64,000 nt of DNA from Scandinavium sp002470465 (GCF_040750395.1 NZ_JBFLVD010000035.1:1-64000); one strand, 5' to 3'; shown: positions 52,450 through 62,285, counted from the stretch's first letter. Numbers and translations are program-made. The notes: generated from the sequence alone by a model not told the origin.

Positions 52450-53571
52450 ATGACTAAAGTCGCACTCATTACCGGCGTTACCGGGCAAGATGGCTCCTAT
52501 CTGGCCGAACTGCTGCTTGAGAAAGGCTATGAAGTTCACGGTATCAAGCGCCGTGCGTCTTCCTTCAACACCGAGCGCGTGGATCACATTTACCAGGATC
52601 CGCACGCCAGCAACCCGAAATTCCACCTGCACTACGGCGATCTGACCGATACCTCCAACCTGACCCGTATTCTGCAGGAAGTGCAGCCGGATGAAGTCTA
52701 CAACCTGGGCGCGATGAGCCACGTTGCGGTCTCCTTTGAATCACCGGAATACACCGCTGACGTGGATGCCATCGGCACGCTGCGCCTGCTGGAGGCGATT
52801 CGCTTCCTGGGCCTCGAGAAGAAAACCCGTTTCTATCAGGCCTCCACCTCCGAACTGTACGGCCTGGTGCAGGAAATCCCGCAGAAAGAAACCACGCCTT
52901 TCTACCCGCGATCTCCGTATGCGGTAGCGAAAATGTACGCCTACTGGATCACCGTTAACTACCGTGAATCCTACGGCATGTACGCGTGCAACGGCATTCT
53001 GTTCAACCATGAATCTCCGCGCCGTGGCGAAACCTTCGTGACCCGCAAAATCACCCGTGCGATTGCCAACATTGCTCAGGGTCTGGAGAAGAAGCTGCAC
53101 CTCGGCAATATGGACTCCCTGCGCGACTGGGGCCACGCCAAGGACTACGTAAAAATGCAGTGGATGATGCTGCAGCAGGAAAAACCGGAAGACTTCGTTA
53201 TCGCCACCGGCGTGCAGTACTCCGTGCGTCAGTTCGTGGAAATGGCGGCGGCACAGCTGGGTATCAAACTGCGCTTTGAAGGCACTGGCGTGGACGAGAA
53301 AGGTATCGTCGTTTCCGTAACCGGCCATGACGCACCGGGCGTGAAGCCGGGCGATGTGATTGTTGAGGTTGACCCGCGTTACTTCCGTCCTGCTGAAGTG
53401 GAAACCCTGCTGGGCGATCCGACCAAAGCGCACGAAAAACTGGGCTGGAAACCAGAAACCACCCTGCAGGAAATGGTCAGCGAAATGGTCGCCAAAGATC
53501 TGGAAGCGGCGAAGAAACACTCCCTGCTTAAGGCTCACGGCTACGAGGTAGCCATCGCGCTGGAGTCCTGA
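52450..53571 (+). CDS. gmd: GDP-mannose 4,6-dehydratase
   Basis: Converts GDP-D-mannose to GDP-4-dehydro-6-deoxy-D-mannose, the first step to GDP-L-fucose. The 373-residue short-chain dehydrogenase-fold enzyme equals E. coli in length. NADP binding is at LITGVTGQDGSYLAELLL (6-23). The active site is STSELYG near residue 133 and YPRSPYAVAKMYAYW (Tyr-x3-Lys) near residue 153. The ATG at 52450 follows AGAGGAAAA; an earlier in-frame start at 52405 falls in the repeat. It is 3 nt from fcl. Confidence 0.97.
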   Translation: MTKVALITGVTGQDGSYLAELLLEKGYEVHGIKRRASSFNTERVDHIYQDPHASNPKFHLHYGDLTDTSNLTRILQEVQPDEVYNLGAMSHVAVSFESPEYTADVDAIGTLRLLEAIRFLGLEKKTRFYQASTSELYGLVQEIPQKETTPFYPRSPYAVAKMYAYWITVNYRESYGMYACNGILFNHESPRRGETFVTRKITRAIANIAQGLEKKLHLGNMDSLRDWGHAKDYVKMQWMMLQQEKPEDFVIATGVQYSVRQFVEMAAAQLGIKLRFEGTGVDEKGIVVSVTGHDAPGVKPGDVIVEVDPRYFRPAEVETLLGDPTKAHEKLGWKPETTLQEMVSEMVAKDLEAAKKHSLLKAHGYEVAIALES

Positions 53572-53574
53572 TTA

Positions 53575-54540
53575 ATGACTAAGCAACGTATTTTCGTCGC
53601 GGGCCACCGCGGCATGGTGGGGTCGGCGATTGAACGCCTGCTTGAACAGCGCGGTGATGTGGAGCTGGTTGTGCGCACCCGCGATGAGCTGAATCTGCTC
53701 GACAGCAAAGCGGTGAACGATTTCTTCGCCGAACAGCGTATCGACCAGGTGTATCTGGCGGCGGCGAAGGTCGGTGGGATCGTGGCGAATAACACGTTCC
53801 CGGCGGATTTCATCTACGAGAACATGATGATCGAGAGCAATATCATTCACGCGGCGCACATGCACAACGTGAACAAGCTATTGTTCCTCGGCTCATCATG
53901 CATTTACCCGAAGATGGCGAAGCAGCCTATCCCGGAAAGCGAGCTGCTGCAGGGCACCCTTGAGGCAACCAATGAGCCGTATGCGATCGCTAAAATTGCC
54001 GGGATCAAGCTGTGCGAATCGTACAACCGTCAGCATGACCGCGACTACCGTTCGGTGATGCCGACCAACCTGTATGGCCCGCACGACAACTTCCATCCGA
54101 GTAATTCGCACGTGATCCCTGCGCTGCTGCGCCGTTTCCACGAAGCGACGCAGGAAAACGCCGCTGACGTGGTGGTGTGGGGTAGCGGCACGCCGATGCG
54201 TGAATTCCTTCACGTGGACGATATGGCCGCCGCCAGCATCCACGTGATGGAGCTGGATCGCGAGGTGTGGCAGGAAAACACCGAGCCGATGCTGTCGCAC
54301 ATCAACGTCGGCACCGGCGTGGACTGCACCATTCGCGAACTGGCGCAAACCATCGCCAAAGTGGTGGGCTACAAAGGGCGTGTGGTATTCGATGCGACTA
54401 AACCTGACGGCACGCCGCGCAAGCTGCTGGACGTTTCCCGCCTGCATCAGCTGGGCTGGTATCACGAAGTGACGCTGGAAGCGGGGCTTGCGAGCACGTA
54501 CCAGTGGTTCCTTGAAAATCAGCATCGCTTCCGGGGGTAA
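53575..54540 (+). CDS. fcl: GDP-L-fucose synthase
   Basis: NADPH-dependent 3,5-epimerase/4-reductase that makes GDP-L-fucose. The 321 residues match E. coli Fcl (WcaG). The N-terminus has IFVAGHRGMVGSAIERLL; the catalytic serine is in FLGSSCIYPKMAKQPI near residue 105 and the YxxxK motif in EPYAIAKIAGIKLCES near residue 134. It begins 3 nt after the gmd stop and ends 3 nt before gmm. Confidence 0.96.
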   Translation: MTKQRIFVAGHRGMVGSAIERLLEQRGDVELVVRTRDELNLLDSKAVNDFFAEQRIDQVYLAAAKVGGIVANNTFPADFIYENMMIESNIIHAAHMHNVNKLLFLGSSCIYPKMAKQPIPESELLQGTLEATNEPYAIAKIAGIKLCESYNRQHDRDYRSVMPTNLYGPHDNFHPSNSHVIPALLRRFHEATQENAADVVVWGSGTPMREFLHVDDMAAASIHVMELDREVWQENTEPMLSHINVGTGVDCTIRELAQTIAKVVGYKGRVVFDATKPDGTPRKLLDVSRLHQLGWYHEVTLEAGLASTYQWFLENQHRFRG

Positions 54541-54543
54541 CGC

Positions 54544-55023
54544 ATGTTTCTGAAGCCAGAAGATTTTGCCACCGTGGTGCGTTCCACGCCGCTCATCTCC
54601 ATTGATTTGATTGTCGAGAACGCCCAGGGCGAATTTCTGCTCGGGAAACGCAATAACCGTCCGGCACAGGGCTTCTGGTTCGTGCCGGGCGGGCGAGTGC
54701 AGAAAGATGAGCGTCTCGCCGATGCCTTTACGCGCCTGACCGAAGCGGAACTGGGCATGAGCCTGCCGATGTCTGCGGGCGAGTTTTACGGCGTCTGGCA
54801 GCACTTCTATGACGACAACTTTTCCGGCACGGATTTCAGTACCCATTACGTGGTGCTGGGCTTTCGCCTGAAGGTGGACGGCAGCACGCTGACGTTGCCT
54901 GACGATCAGCACAACGATTATCGCTGGCTGACGAAAGAGGCTTTGCTGGCGGCGGACAACGTGCACGCCAACAGCCGCGCCTACTTTCATGATGAAAAAA
55001 CCACGGAGGCACCGCTTCTGTGA
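54544..55023 (+). CDS. gmm: GDP-mannose mannosyl hydrolase
   Basis: A 159-residue Nudix protein that hydrolyses GDP-mannose and GDP-glucose to the sugar and GDP, balancing the GDP-sugar pools. The Nudix-like box reads GGRVQKDERLADAFTRLTEA (about 49-68) and lacks some of the canonical glutamates, which is normal for this family and goes with its unusual C-O cleavage. It lies between fcl and wcaI, overlapping wcaI by 4 nt (GTGA). Confidence 0.94.
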   Translation: MFLKPEDFATVVRSTPLISIDLIVENAQGEFLLGKRNNRPAQGFWFVPGGRVQKDERLADAFTRLTEAELGMSLPMSAGEFYGVWQHFYDDNFSGTDFSTHYVVLGFRLKVDGSTLTLPDDQHNDYRWLTKEALLAADNVHANSRAYFHDEKTTEAPLL

Positions 55024-56264
55024 AAATTTTAGTGTACGGCATTAACTATTCGCCTGAATTGACGGGCATCGGCAAATACACCGGTGAAATGGTGGAGTGG
55101 ATGGCGCAGCAGGGCCATGAAGTGCGCGTTATTACCGCACCGCCTTACTACCCGCAGTGGCAGGTCGGTGAGCGTTACTCCGCCTGGCGCTATCGTCGCG
55201 AAGAGGGAGAGGCGACCGTCTGGCGCTGCCCGCTGTACGTGCCGAAACAGCCTTCGACGCTCAAGCGTCTGATTCACCTCGGCAGCTTTGCGCTCAGCAG
55301 CTTTTTCCCGCTAATGGCGCAGCGCAGCTGGAAGCCGGACCGCATCATCGGCGTGGTGCCGACGCTGTTTTGCACACCGGGCATGCGCCTGCTGGCAAAA
55401 CTTTCCGGTGCCCGCACGCTGTTGCATATTCAGGATTACGAAGTCGACGCGATGCTTGGCCTCGGCATGGCCGGAAAAGGCAAGGGCGGGGTGGTGGCGA
55501 AGCTTGCCAGCCGCTTTGAGCGCAGTGGCCTGCACGGCGTCGATAACGTCTCCACCATCTCGCGCTCAATGATCAATAAAGCGCAGGAGAAAGGCGTGGC
55601 GGCGGACAAACTCATTTTCTTCCCGAACTGGTCGGAAGTGGCGCGTTTTCGCGACGTCAACCCGACCCAGATCGCGGTGCTGCGTGAGCAGTTCGGTCTG
55701 CCCGCAGATCAAAAAATTGTGCTCTATTCCGGCAACATCGGCGAAAAGCAGGGGCTGGAAAACGTCGTGGCGGCGGCAGAGCAGCTTCAGGATAAACCCT
55801 GGCTGTTCGTGATTGTCGGCCAGGGCGGCGGCAAAGCGCGGCTGGAGAAACTTGTCGCCGAACGCGGGTTGCGCAATGTGCGCTTCTTCCCGCTGCAGTC
55901 TTACGAAGCGTTACCCGCCTTGCTGAAAATGGCGGACTGTCATCTGGTCATCCAGAAGCGCGGTGCGGCGGACGCGGTGCTGCCCTCAAAGCTGACCAAC
56001 ATTCTTGCGGTAGGCGGCAATGCGGTGATTACCGCGGAAGCTGAAACCGAGCTTGGCCAGCTGTGTGAGGCGCATCCGGGCATTGCGGTCTGCGTGGAGC
56101 CGGAGTTGGTCACGGCGCTGGTCGACGGTATCGAACGCGCACTTGCCATGCCGCAGCACAACGCCATTGCGGCCGAGTACGCCGGGCGCACGCTCGAAAA
56201 ATCGAACGTGCTGACACACTTTATCAACGCTATTTCGTCTAATGACGTCGGGGTTACGTTATGA
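55020..56264 (+). CDS. wcaI: Colanic acid glycosyltransferase WcaI
   Basis: A 414-residue GT-B family 4 glycosyltransferase (E. coli 407). It starts with a GTG that overlaps the gmm stop and gives MKILVYGINYSPELTGIGKY. The C-terminal domain includes ILYSGNIGEKQGLENVVAAA near residue 238, GQGGGKARLEKLV, and the donor-site VIQKRGAADAVLPSKLTNIL near residue 311. It overlaps cpsB by 4 nt. Confidence 0.94.
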   Translation: MKILVYGINYSPELTGIGKYTGEMVEWMAQQGHEVRVITAPPYYPQWQVGERYSAWRYRREEGEATVWRCPLYVPKQPSTLKRLIHLGSFALSSFFPLMAQRSWKPDRIIGVVPTLFCTPGMRLLAKLSGARTLLHIQDYEVDAMLGLGMAGKGKGGVVAKLASRFERSGLHGVDNVSTISRSMINKAQEKGVAADKLIFFPNWSEVARFRDVNPTQIAVLREQFGLPADQKIVLYSGNIGEKQGLENVVAAAEQLQDKPWLFVIVGQGGGKARLEKLVAERGLRNVRFFPLQSYEALPALLKMADCHLVIQKRGAADAVLPSKLTNILAVGGNAVITAEAETELGQLCEAHPGIAVCVEPELVTALVDGIERALAMPQHNAIAAEYAGRTLEKSNVLTHFINAISSNDVGVTL

Positions 56265-57697
56265 GTCAGACTCAACTCTTTCCGGTAGTGATGGCCGGTG
56301 GCTCCGGCAGCCGTTTGTGGCCGCTCTCCCGGGTGCTTTATCCCAAACAGTTTCTGTGCCTGAAAGGCGAGCTGACCATGCTGCAGGCCACCATCAACCG
56401 CCTGAACGGCGTGGAGTGCGAAAGCCCGGTGGTTATCTGCAATGAGCAGCACCGTTTTATCGTCGCCGAACAGCTGCGTAAGCTGAACAAGCTCACTGAA
56501 AACATCATTCTGGAGCCTGCGGGTCGTAACACTGCTCCGGCGATTGCGCTGGCGGCGCTGGCTGCCCGTCGCAGCTGCCCGAACGGCGATCCGCTGATGC
56601 TGGTCCTCGCCGCTGACCACGTGATTCAGGATGAAGAAGCGTTCCGTCAGGCGGTACGCAATGCGGTGCCGTATGCTGAAAGCGGCAAGCTGGTGACCTT
56701 CGGGATCGTGCCGAACCTGCCGGAAACCGGCTACGGCTACATTCGGCGTGGCGAAGTCAGCCCGGGCGAAAAAGATGCCGTGGCGTTTGATGTCGCCCAG
56801 TTTGTTGAAAAACCGAATCTTGAGACCGCCCAGGCCTACGTCTCCGGCGGCGACTATTACTGGAACAGCGGCATGTTCCTGTTCCGCGCCGGGCGCTATC
56901 TGGAAGAGCTCGGCAAATTCCGCCCGGACATTCTTCAGGCCTGCGAGCAGGCGATGAGCGTGGTGGATCCCGATCTTGATTTTGTCCGCGTCGACGAAGC
57001 CGCGTTTCTGGCCTGTCCCGAAGAGTCCATCGACTATGCCGTCATGGAGCGCACGGCGGATGCCGTAGTGGTGCCGATGGATGCGGGCTGGAGCGACGTG
57101 GGCTCCTGGTCTTCGCTGTGGGAAATCAGCAATCACACCTCCGAGGGCAACGTTCACCACGGCGATGTGATCAGCCACAAAACTGAGAACAGCTACGTGT
57201 ATGCGGAATCCGGGCTGGTAACCACCGTTGGCGTAAAAGATTTAGTTGTGGTGCAGACCAAAGACGCGGTGCTGATTGCCGATCGCAATGCGGTGCAGGA
57301 CGTCAAAAAAGTGGTGGAAAAAATCAAGGCCGATGGCCGCCATGAGCACCACATTCACCGCGAAGTCTATCGCCCGTGGGGGAAATATGACTCCATCGAT
57401 TCCGGCGAGCGCTATCAGGTGAAACGCATCACCGTGAAGCCGGGGGAAGGGCTGTCGGTGCAGATGCATCATCACCGCGCGGAGCACTGGATTATCGTGG
57501 CGGGCACCGCAAAGGTGACCATTAACGAGGAAGTGAAGCTGCTCGGCGAAAACGAGTCTATCTACATTCCGCTGGGCGCCACGCACTGCCTGGAAAACCC
57601 CGGCAAGATTCCGCTTGACCTGATTGAGGTCCGCTCCGGATCGTACCTCGAAGAAGACGACATCGTGCGCTACGCCGACAGGTACGGGCGCGTGTAG
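56261..57697 (+). CDS. cpsB: Mannose-1-phosphate guanylyltransferase (ManC/CpsB)
   Basis: Makes GDP-mannose from mannose 1-phosphate and GTP. The 478-residue bifunctional-type protein has the N-terminal nucleotidyltransferase signature VVMAGGSGSRLWPLSRVLYP (7-26) with FVEKP near residue 180, and a C-terminal phosphomannose isomerase-like cupin (VQMHHHRAEHWIIVAGTAKV near residue 402). It overlaps wcaI by 4 nt. A REP/BIME separates it from cpsG. Confidence 0.96.
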   Translation: MSQTQLFPVVMAGGSGSRLWPLSRVLYPKQFLCLKGELTMLQATINRLNGVECESPVVICNEQHRFIVAEQLRKLNKLTENIILEPAGRNTAPAIALAALAARRSCPNGDPLMLVLAADHVIQDEEAFRQAVRNAVPYAESGKLVTFGIVPNLPETGYGYIRRGEVSPGEKDAVAFDVAQFVEKPNLETAQAYVSGGDYYWNSGMFLFRAGRYLEELGKFRPDILQACEQAMSVVDPDLDFVRVDEAAFLACPEESIDYAVMERTADAVVVPMDAGWSDVGSWSSLWEISNHTSEGNVHHGDVISHKTENSYVYAESGLVTTVGVKDLVVVQTKDAVLIADRNAVQDVKKVVEKIKADGRHEHHIHREVYRPWGKYDSIDSGERYQVKRITVKPGEGLSVQMHHHRAEHWIIVAGTAKVTINEEVKLLGENESIYIPLGATHCLENPGKIPLDLIEVRSGSYLEEDDIVRYADRYGRV

Positions 57698-57705
57698 CGC
57701 CTGAT

Positions 57706-57773
57706 TTGCCGGATGCGCGTTGCTTATCTGGCCTACAGACCGTAGGCCCGGTAAACGGAGTGCCACCGGGCAA
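57706..57773. repeat. REP/BIME element between cpsB and cpsG
   Basis: Inverted REP-like units, GCCTGATTTGCCGGATGCGC...GGCCTACAG and CGTAGGCCCGGTAAACGG...GCCACCGGGC, fill most of the 146-nt gap. Confidence 0.83.
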
Positions 57774-57843
57774 TAAATTCCACATCAATCAATAAGGCTC
57801 ATGAAGAGTCAGGGCTGACTGCTGCCTGAAAAAGGGTAAAACG

Positions 57844-59214
57844 ATGAATAAATTAACCTGTTTTAAAGCCTACGACATTCGCGGCAAGCTCGGTGAAGAG
57901 CTCAACGAAGAGATCGCCTGGCGCATTGGCCGTGCTTACGGCGAATACCTGAAGCCAAAAACCATCGTACTTGGTGGCGACGTTCGCCTGACCAGCGAAT
58001 CCTTAAAAATGGCGCTGGCGAAAGGCCTGCGCGACGCGGGCGTTGACGTGCTCGATATTGGCCTGTCCGGCACCGAAGAGATCTATTTCGCCACCTTCCA
58101 CCTGGGCGTAGACGGTGGGATTGAAGTGACCGCCAGCCACAACCCGATGGACTATAACGGCATGAAGCTGGTGCGCGAAGGCGCGCGCCCAATCAGCGGC
58201 GATACCGGTCTGCGCGACGTACAGCGCCTTGCGGAAGCTAACGACTTCCCGAAGGTTTCTGAATCACAGCGCGGCAGCTACCAACAAATCGATCTGCGTA
58301 AAGCCTATATCGATCATCTGCTCGGCTATATCGACGTCGCCAACCTGAAGCCGCTGAAGCTGGTGATTAACTCCGGCAATGGCGCAGCGGGGCCGGTTAT
58401 CGATGCGCTTGAAGCCCGCTTTAAGGCGCTGAATGTGCCCGTAACGTTTGTCAAAGTGCACAACACCCCGGACGGCAATTTCCCGAACGGTATTCCGAAC
58501 CCGCTGCTGCCGGAGTGTCGCGACGATACCCGCAATGCGGTGATCGAGCACAAAGCAGACATGGGCATCGCTTTTGACGGTGACTTTGACCGCTGCTTCC
58601 TGTTCGACGAAAAAGGCCAGTTTATTGAGGGTTATTACATCGTCGGCCTGCTGGCGGCAGCCTTCCTCGAAAAACAGCCGGGCGAGCGCATCATCCACGA
58701 TCCGCGTCTTTCGTGGAACACCGTGGACGTGGTTGAAGCGGCGGGCGGCACGCCGGTGATGTCGAAAACCGGGCACGCCTTTATCAAAGAACGCATGCGT
58801 CAGGAAGATGCCATCTACGGCGGCGAAATGAGCGCTCATCACTACTTCCGTGATTTTGCCTACTGCGACAGCGGGATGATCCCGTGGCTGCTGGTAACGG
58901 AGCTGCTGTGCCTGAAGGGCAAAACGCTCGGCGAACTGGTGCGTGACCGCATGGCGGCCTTCCCGGCGAGCGGGGAAATCAACAGCAAGCTGGCGGACCC
59001 GGGCACCTCTATTGCCCGCGTGGAGCAGCATTTCGCCGAACATGCGCTGGAGATTGACCGCACCGACGGCATCAGCCTGGCGTTTGCTGACTGGCGCTTC
59101 AATCTGCGTTCGTCGAATACCGAGCCGGTTGTGCGTCTGAACGTCGAGTCGCGCGGCGATGCTTCGCTGATGGAAGCCCGAACGAAGGACATTCTGGCGC
59201 TGCTGAATCAGTAA
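57844..59214 (+). CDS. cpsG: Phosphomannomutase (ManB/CpsG)
   Basis: Interconverts mannose 6-phosphate and mannose 1-phosphate for GDP-mannose synthesis. The 456 residues equal E. coli CpsG. The phosphoserine is in VTASHNPMDYNGMKLV near residue 98, the metal site is DGDFDRC near residue 246, the sugar loop is GGEMSAHHYFRD near residue 328, and the phosphate loop is RSSNTEPVVRLNVES near residue 422. It stands between a BIME and a palindromic repeat, so its mRNA may be processed separately. Confidence 0.96.
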   Translation: MNKLTCFKAYDIRGKLGEELNEEIAWRIGRAYGEYLKPKTIVLGGDVRLTSESLKMALAKGLRDAGVDVLDIGLSGTEEIYFATFHLGVDGGIEVTASHNPMDYNGMKLVREGARPISGDTGLRDVQRLAEANDFPKVSESQRGSYQQIDLRKAYIDHLLGYIDVANLKPLKLVINSGNGAAGPVIDALEARFKALNVPVTFVKVHNTPDGNFPNGIPNPLLPECRDDTRNAVIEHKADMGIAFDGDFDRCFLFDEKGQFIEGYYIVGLLAAAFLEKQPGERIIHDPRLSWNTVDVVEAAGGTPVMSKTGHAFIKERMRQEDAIYGGEMSAHHYFRDFAYCDSGMIPWLLVTELLCLKGKTLGELVRDRMAAFPASGEINSKLADPGTSIARVEQHFAEHALEIDRTDGISLAFADWRFNLRSSNTEPVVRLNVESRGDASLMEARTKDILALLNQ

Positions 59215-59221
59215 CGTGTGG

Positions 59222-59372
59222 CCCCTCACCCCGGCCCTCTCCCCGGAGGGGCGAGGGGGAAGGTCAAGACCGGGATATGCTCCGGCTCGCTTTTTCAACT
59301 GTCATGACGAGTGAAAAAGCCTGATGCCTGTCCCGGTCCGTCCCCTCACCCTCAGGGGAGAGGGGGAGGGGA
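59222..59372. repeat. Palindromic CCCTCTCCC-family repeat, copy C (cpsG-wcaJ)
   Basis: Two half-elements, CCCCTCACCCCGGCCCTCTC (from 59222) and CCCCTCACCCTCAGGGGAGA (from 59342), flank a separate perfect 9-bp stem GCTTTTTCA / TGAAAAAGC (59289-59320) whose loop contains the palindrome GTCATGAC. It is longer and less regular than the other copies. Confidence 0.78.
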
Positions 59373-59396
59373 ATGCTATCAACAACAGGAACAACG

Positions 59397-60791
59397 ATGA
59401 CAACTCTAAGAAAGCGCGAGAGAGCCAAAACGAATGCATCGTTAATCTCAATGGTGCAGCGGTTCTCCGACATAACCATTATGTTCGGCGGGCTGTGGGT
59501 GGTCTGCAAAGGGGCTGCACTGCCGTTTTCCTATCTGCATCTGCTGATGGCGCTGATTGCGCTGGTCGTTTTTCAGATGATTGGCGGAATGACGGACTTT
59601 TATCGCTCATGGCGCGGCGTGCGCATGACAACAGAACTGCTCTTACTCCTGCAAAACTGGACGTTAGCGCTGGTGCTTTGCGCCGGGGTGCTGGCGTTCA
59701 ACACTGATTTTAATGACAGCTTCGCCCTGTGGCTTGCCTGGTACCTGCTGAGCACCTGTGGAATGGTGGCCTGTCGCGGCTTTATCCGCTTCGGCGTTGG
59801 CTGGCTGCGCAACCGTGGCTACAACATTCGCCAGGTGGCCGTTGCGGGCGATATGCCTGCCGGGCAGCTGTTGCTCGACAGCTTCCGCAACCAGCCCTGG
59901 CTGGGGTTTGAAGTGGTCGGCAGCTATCACGATCCGAAACCTGGCGGCGTGCACGCGGACTGGGCCGGGAACTATGAGCAACTGCTGGAAGACGCCCGCG
60001 CAGGCAAAATTCACAACGTTTATATCGCCCTGGCGATGCAGGAAGAAGCCTGCATCAAAGAGCTGGTACGCGAGCTGGCGGATACCACCTGCTCGGTGAT
60101 CCTCATTCCGGACGTGTTTACCTTCAACATTCTCCATTCCCGCATCGATGAAGTGAACGGCGTGCCGGTGGTGCCGCTGTACGACACGCCGCTCTCCGGC
60201 CTGAACCGCGTGCTCAAGCGGGTGGAGGATATCGTGCTGTCGTCGCTGATTTTGCTGCTGATCTCCCCGGTGCTGGCCTGCATCGCGCTGGCCGTGAAGC
60301 TTACCTCCCCGGGTCCGGTTATCTTCCGTCAGACCCGCTACGGCATGGACGGCAAGCCGATCAAGGTATGGAAGTTCCGATCAATGCGCGTAATGGAAAA
60401 TGATGCGGTGGTGACTCAGGCCACGCAAAACGATCCGCGCGTGACCCGTGTAGGGAACTTCCTGCGTCGTACCTCGCTTGATGAGCTGCCGCAGTTTATC
60501 AACGTGCTGACTGGCGGGATGTCCATCGTGGGCCCACGTCCGCATGCTGTGGCGCACAACGAAGAGTATCGCCAGCTGATTGAGGGCTACATGCTGCGCC
60601 ATAAGGTGAAGCCAGGCATTACCGGCTGGGCGCAAATCAACGGCTGGCGCGGGGAAACTGACACCCTCGAGAAAATGGAAAAGCGTATCGAATTCGACCT
60701 CGAATACATTCGCGAATGGAGCCTGTGGTTCGATATTCGTATTGTTTTCCTGACTATTTTCAAAGGCTTTGTTAACAAAGCAGCGTATTGA
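59397..60791 (+). CDS. wcaJ: UDP-glucose lipid-carrier transferase WcaJ
   Basis: Starts each repeat unit by moving glucose 1-phosphate from UDP-glucose to undecaprenyl phosphate at the inner membrane. The 464-residue polyprenyl-phosphate hexose-1-phosphate transferase equals E. coli in length. It has an N-terminal membrane bundle, a soluble middle domain, a re-entrant helix (VLSSLILLLISPVLACIALA near residue 280), and the catalytic C-terminus (KVWKFRSMRV, RRTSLDELPQFINVLTGGMS, GPRPHAVAHNEEYRQL). The ATG at 59397 with AGGAA upstream gives the conserved MTTLRKRERAKTNASLISM. Confidence 0.96.
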   Translation: MTTLRKRERAKTNASLISMVQRFSDITIMFGGLWVVCKGAALPFSYLHLLMALIALVVFQMIGGMTDFYRSWRGVRMTTELLLLLQNWTLALVLCAGVLAFNTDFNDSFALWLAWYLLSTCGMVACRGFIRFGVGWLRNRGYNIRQVAVAGDMPAGQLLLDSFRNQPWLGFEVVGSYHDPKPGGVHADWAGNYEQLLEDARAGKIHNVYIALAMQEEACIKELVRELADTTCSVILIPDVFTFNILHSRIDEVNGVPVVPLYDTPLSGLNRVLKRVEDIVLSSLILLLISPVLACIALAVKLTSPGPVIFRQTRYGMDGKPIKVWKFRSMRVMENDAVVTQATQNDPRVTRVGNFLRRTSLDELPQFINVLTGGMSIVGPRPHAVAHNEEYRQLIEGYMLRHKVKPGITGWAQINGWRGETDTLEKMEKRIEFDLEYIREWSLWFDIRIVFLTIFKGFVNKAAY

Positions 60792-60800
60792 GGTAGCGGC

Positions 60801-62279
60801 ATGAGCCTGAGAGAGAAAACCATCAGCGGGGCGAAGTGGTCCGCCATGGCGACCGTCATCATCATCGGCCTCGGGCTGGTGCAGATGACGGTGCTGGCGC
60901 GCATCATCGACAATCACCAGTTCGGGCTGCTGACCGTGTCGCTGGTGATCATCGCCCTGGCCGATACGCTGTCGGATTTTGGTATCGCCAATTCGATTAT
61001 CCAGCGCAAAGAAATCAGCCATCTCGAGCTGACCACGCTCTACTGGCTTAACGTTGGGCTCGGCATTGTGGTGTTTGTGCTGGTGTTTAGCCTGAGCGGT
61101 GCGATCGCAGACGTATTGCACAACCCGGATCTGGCGCCGTTGATGCGCACGCTGTCGTTTGCCTTTGTGGTGATCCCGCACGGGCAGCAGTTCCGCGCGC
61201 TGATGCAAAAAGAGCTGGAATTCAACAAGATTGGCATGATTGAAACCTCCGCCGTGCTGGCGGGGTTCACCTTTACCGTGGTGAGCGCCCATTTCTGGCC
61301 GCTGGCGATGACGGCCATTCTGGGGTATCTGGTGAACAGCGCCGTGCGCACGCTGTTGTTCGGCTGGTTCGGGCGTCGGATTTACCGTCCGGGGCTGCAT
61401 TTTTCGCTGGCCTCCGTGTCGTCTAACCTGCGCTTTGGCGCATGGCTTACGGCGGACAGCATCATTAATTACGTGAACACCAACCTTTCGACGCTGGTGC
61501 TGGCGCGCATTCTTGGCGCGAGCGTGGCGGGTGGGTACAACCTCGCCTACAACGTCGCCGTTGTGCCGCCGATGAAGCTCAACCCGATCATCACCCGCGT
61601 GCTTTTCCCGGCGTTCGCCAAGATTCAGGACGACACCGCGAAGCTGCGCGTGAACTTTTACAAGCTGCTGTCGGTGGTGGGAATTATCAACTTCCCGGTG
61701 CTGCTGGGCCTGATGGTGGTCAGTAATAACGTGGTACCGCTGGTGTTCGGTGAGAAGTGGGTCAGCATCATTCCGATTCTTCAGCTGCTGTGCGTGGTGG
61801 GCCTGCTGCGCTCGGTCGGCAATCCGATTGGCTCGCTGCTGATGGCGAAAGCCCGCGTGGATATCAGCTTCAAGTTCAACGTCTTTAAAACCTTCCTGTT
61901 TATTCCGGCGATTATCGTCGGCGGCCACCTGGCGGGGGCGCTGGGCGTGACGCTCGGCTTTCTGCTGGTGCAGATCATCAATACCGTTCTCAGCTACTTC
62001 GTGATGATCAAGCCGGTGCTGGGATCGAGCTACCGGGAGTACATCCTGAGCCTGTGGCTGCCGTTTTACCTGTCGCTGCCAACCCTGGCGGTGAGCTATG
62101 GGCTTGGCGTGGTGCTCAACGGCGAACTGCCGCTGCCGTTGCTGCTGGGAGTACAGATTGCCGCAGGTGTGCTGGCGTTTGCGCTGATGATTGTCTTCTC
62201 GCGGCATCCTCTGGTGGTGGAGATGAAACGCCAGCTGTGCCGCAGTGAAAAAATGAAAGTGTTATTGCGGGCGAGCTAG
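60801..62279 (+). CDS. wzxC: Colanic acid repeat-unit flippase WzxC
   Basis: A 492-residue inner-membrane MOP-superfamily flippase (same length as E. coli) with about 12-14 membrane helices. It moves the lipid-linked repeat unit to the periplasmic face for WcaD. The N-terminus SLREKTISGAKWSAMATVII and the region DSIINYVNTNLSTLVLARIL near residue 220 are family-typical. It is 9 nt after wcaJ; a palindromic repeat follows. Confidence 0.95.
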   Translation: MSLREKTISGAKWSAMATVIIIGLGLVQMTVLARIIDNHQFGLLTVSLVIIALADTLSDFGIANSIIQRKEISHLELTTLYWLNVGLGIVVFVLVFSLSGAIADVLHNPDLAPLMRTLSFAFVVIPHGQQFRALMQKELEFNKIGMIETSAVLAGFTFTVVSAHFWPLAMTAILGYLVNSAVRTLLFGWFGRRIYRPGLHFSLASVSSNLRFGAWLTADSIINYVNTNLSTLVLARILGASVAGGYNLAYNVAVVPPMKLNPIITRVLFPAFAKIQDDTAKLRVNFYKLLSVVGIINFPVLLGLMVVSNNVVPLVFGEKWVSIIPILQLLCVVGLLRSVGNPIGSLLMAKARVDISFKFNVFKTFLFIPAIIVGGHLAGALGVTLGFLLVQIINTVLSYFVMIKPVLGSSYREYILSLWLPFYLSLPTLAVSYGLGVVLNGELPLPLLLGVQIAAGVLAFALMIVFSRHPLVVEMKRQLCRSEKMKVLLRAS

Positions 62280-62285
62280 CATTCG

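Noticed and set aside
60381..62207. Minus-strand open frame of 608 codons opposite wcaJ and wzxC
   Set aside because: It is the antisense shadow of two well-supported genes in GC-rich DNA; its product is a His/Gln/Arg-rich low-complexity string without family motifs.
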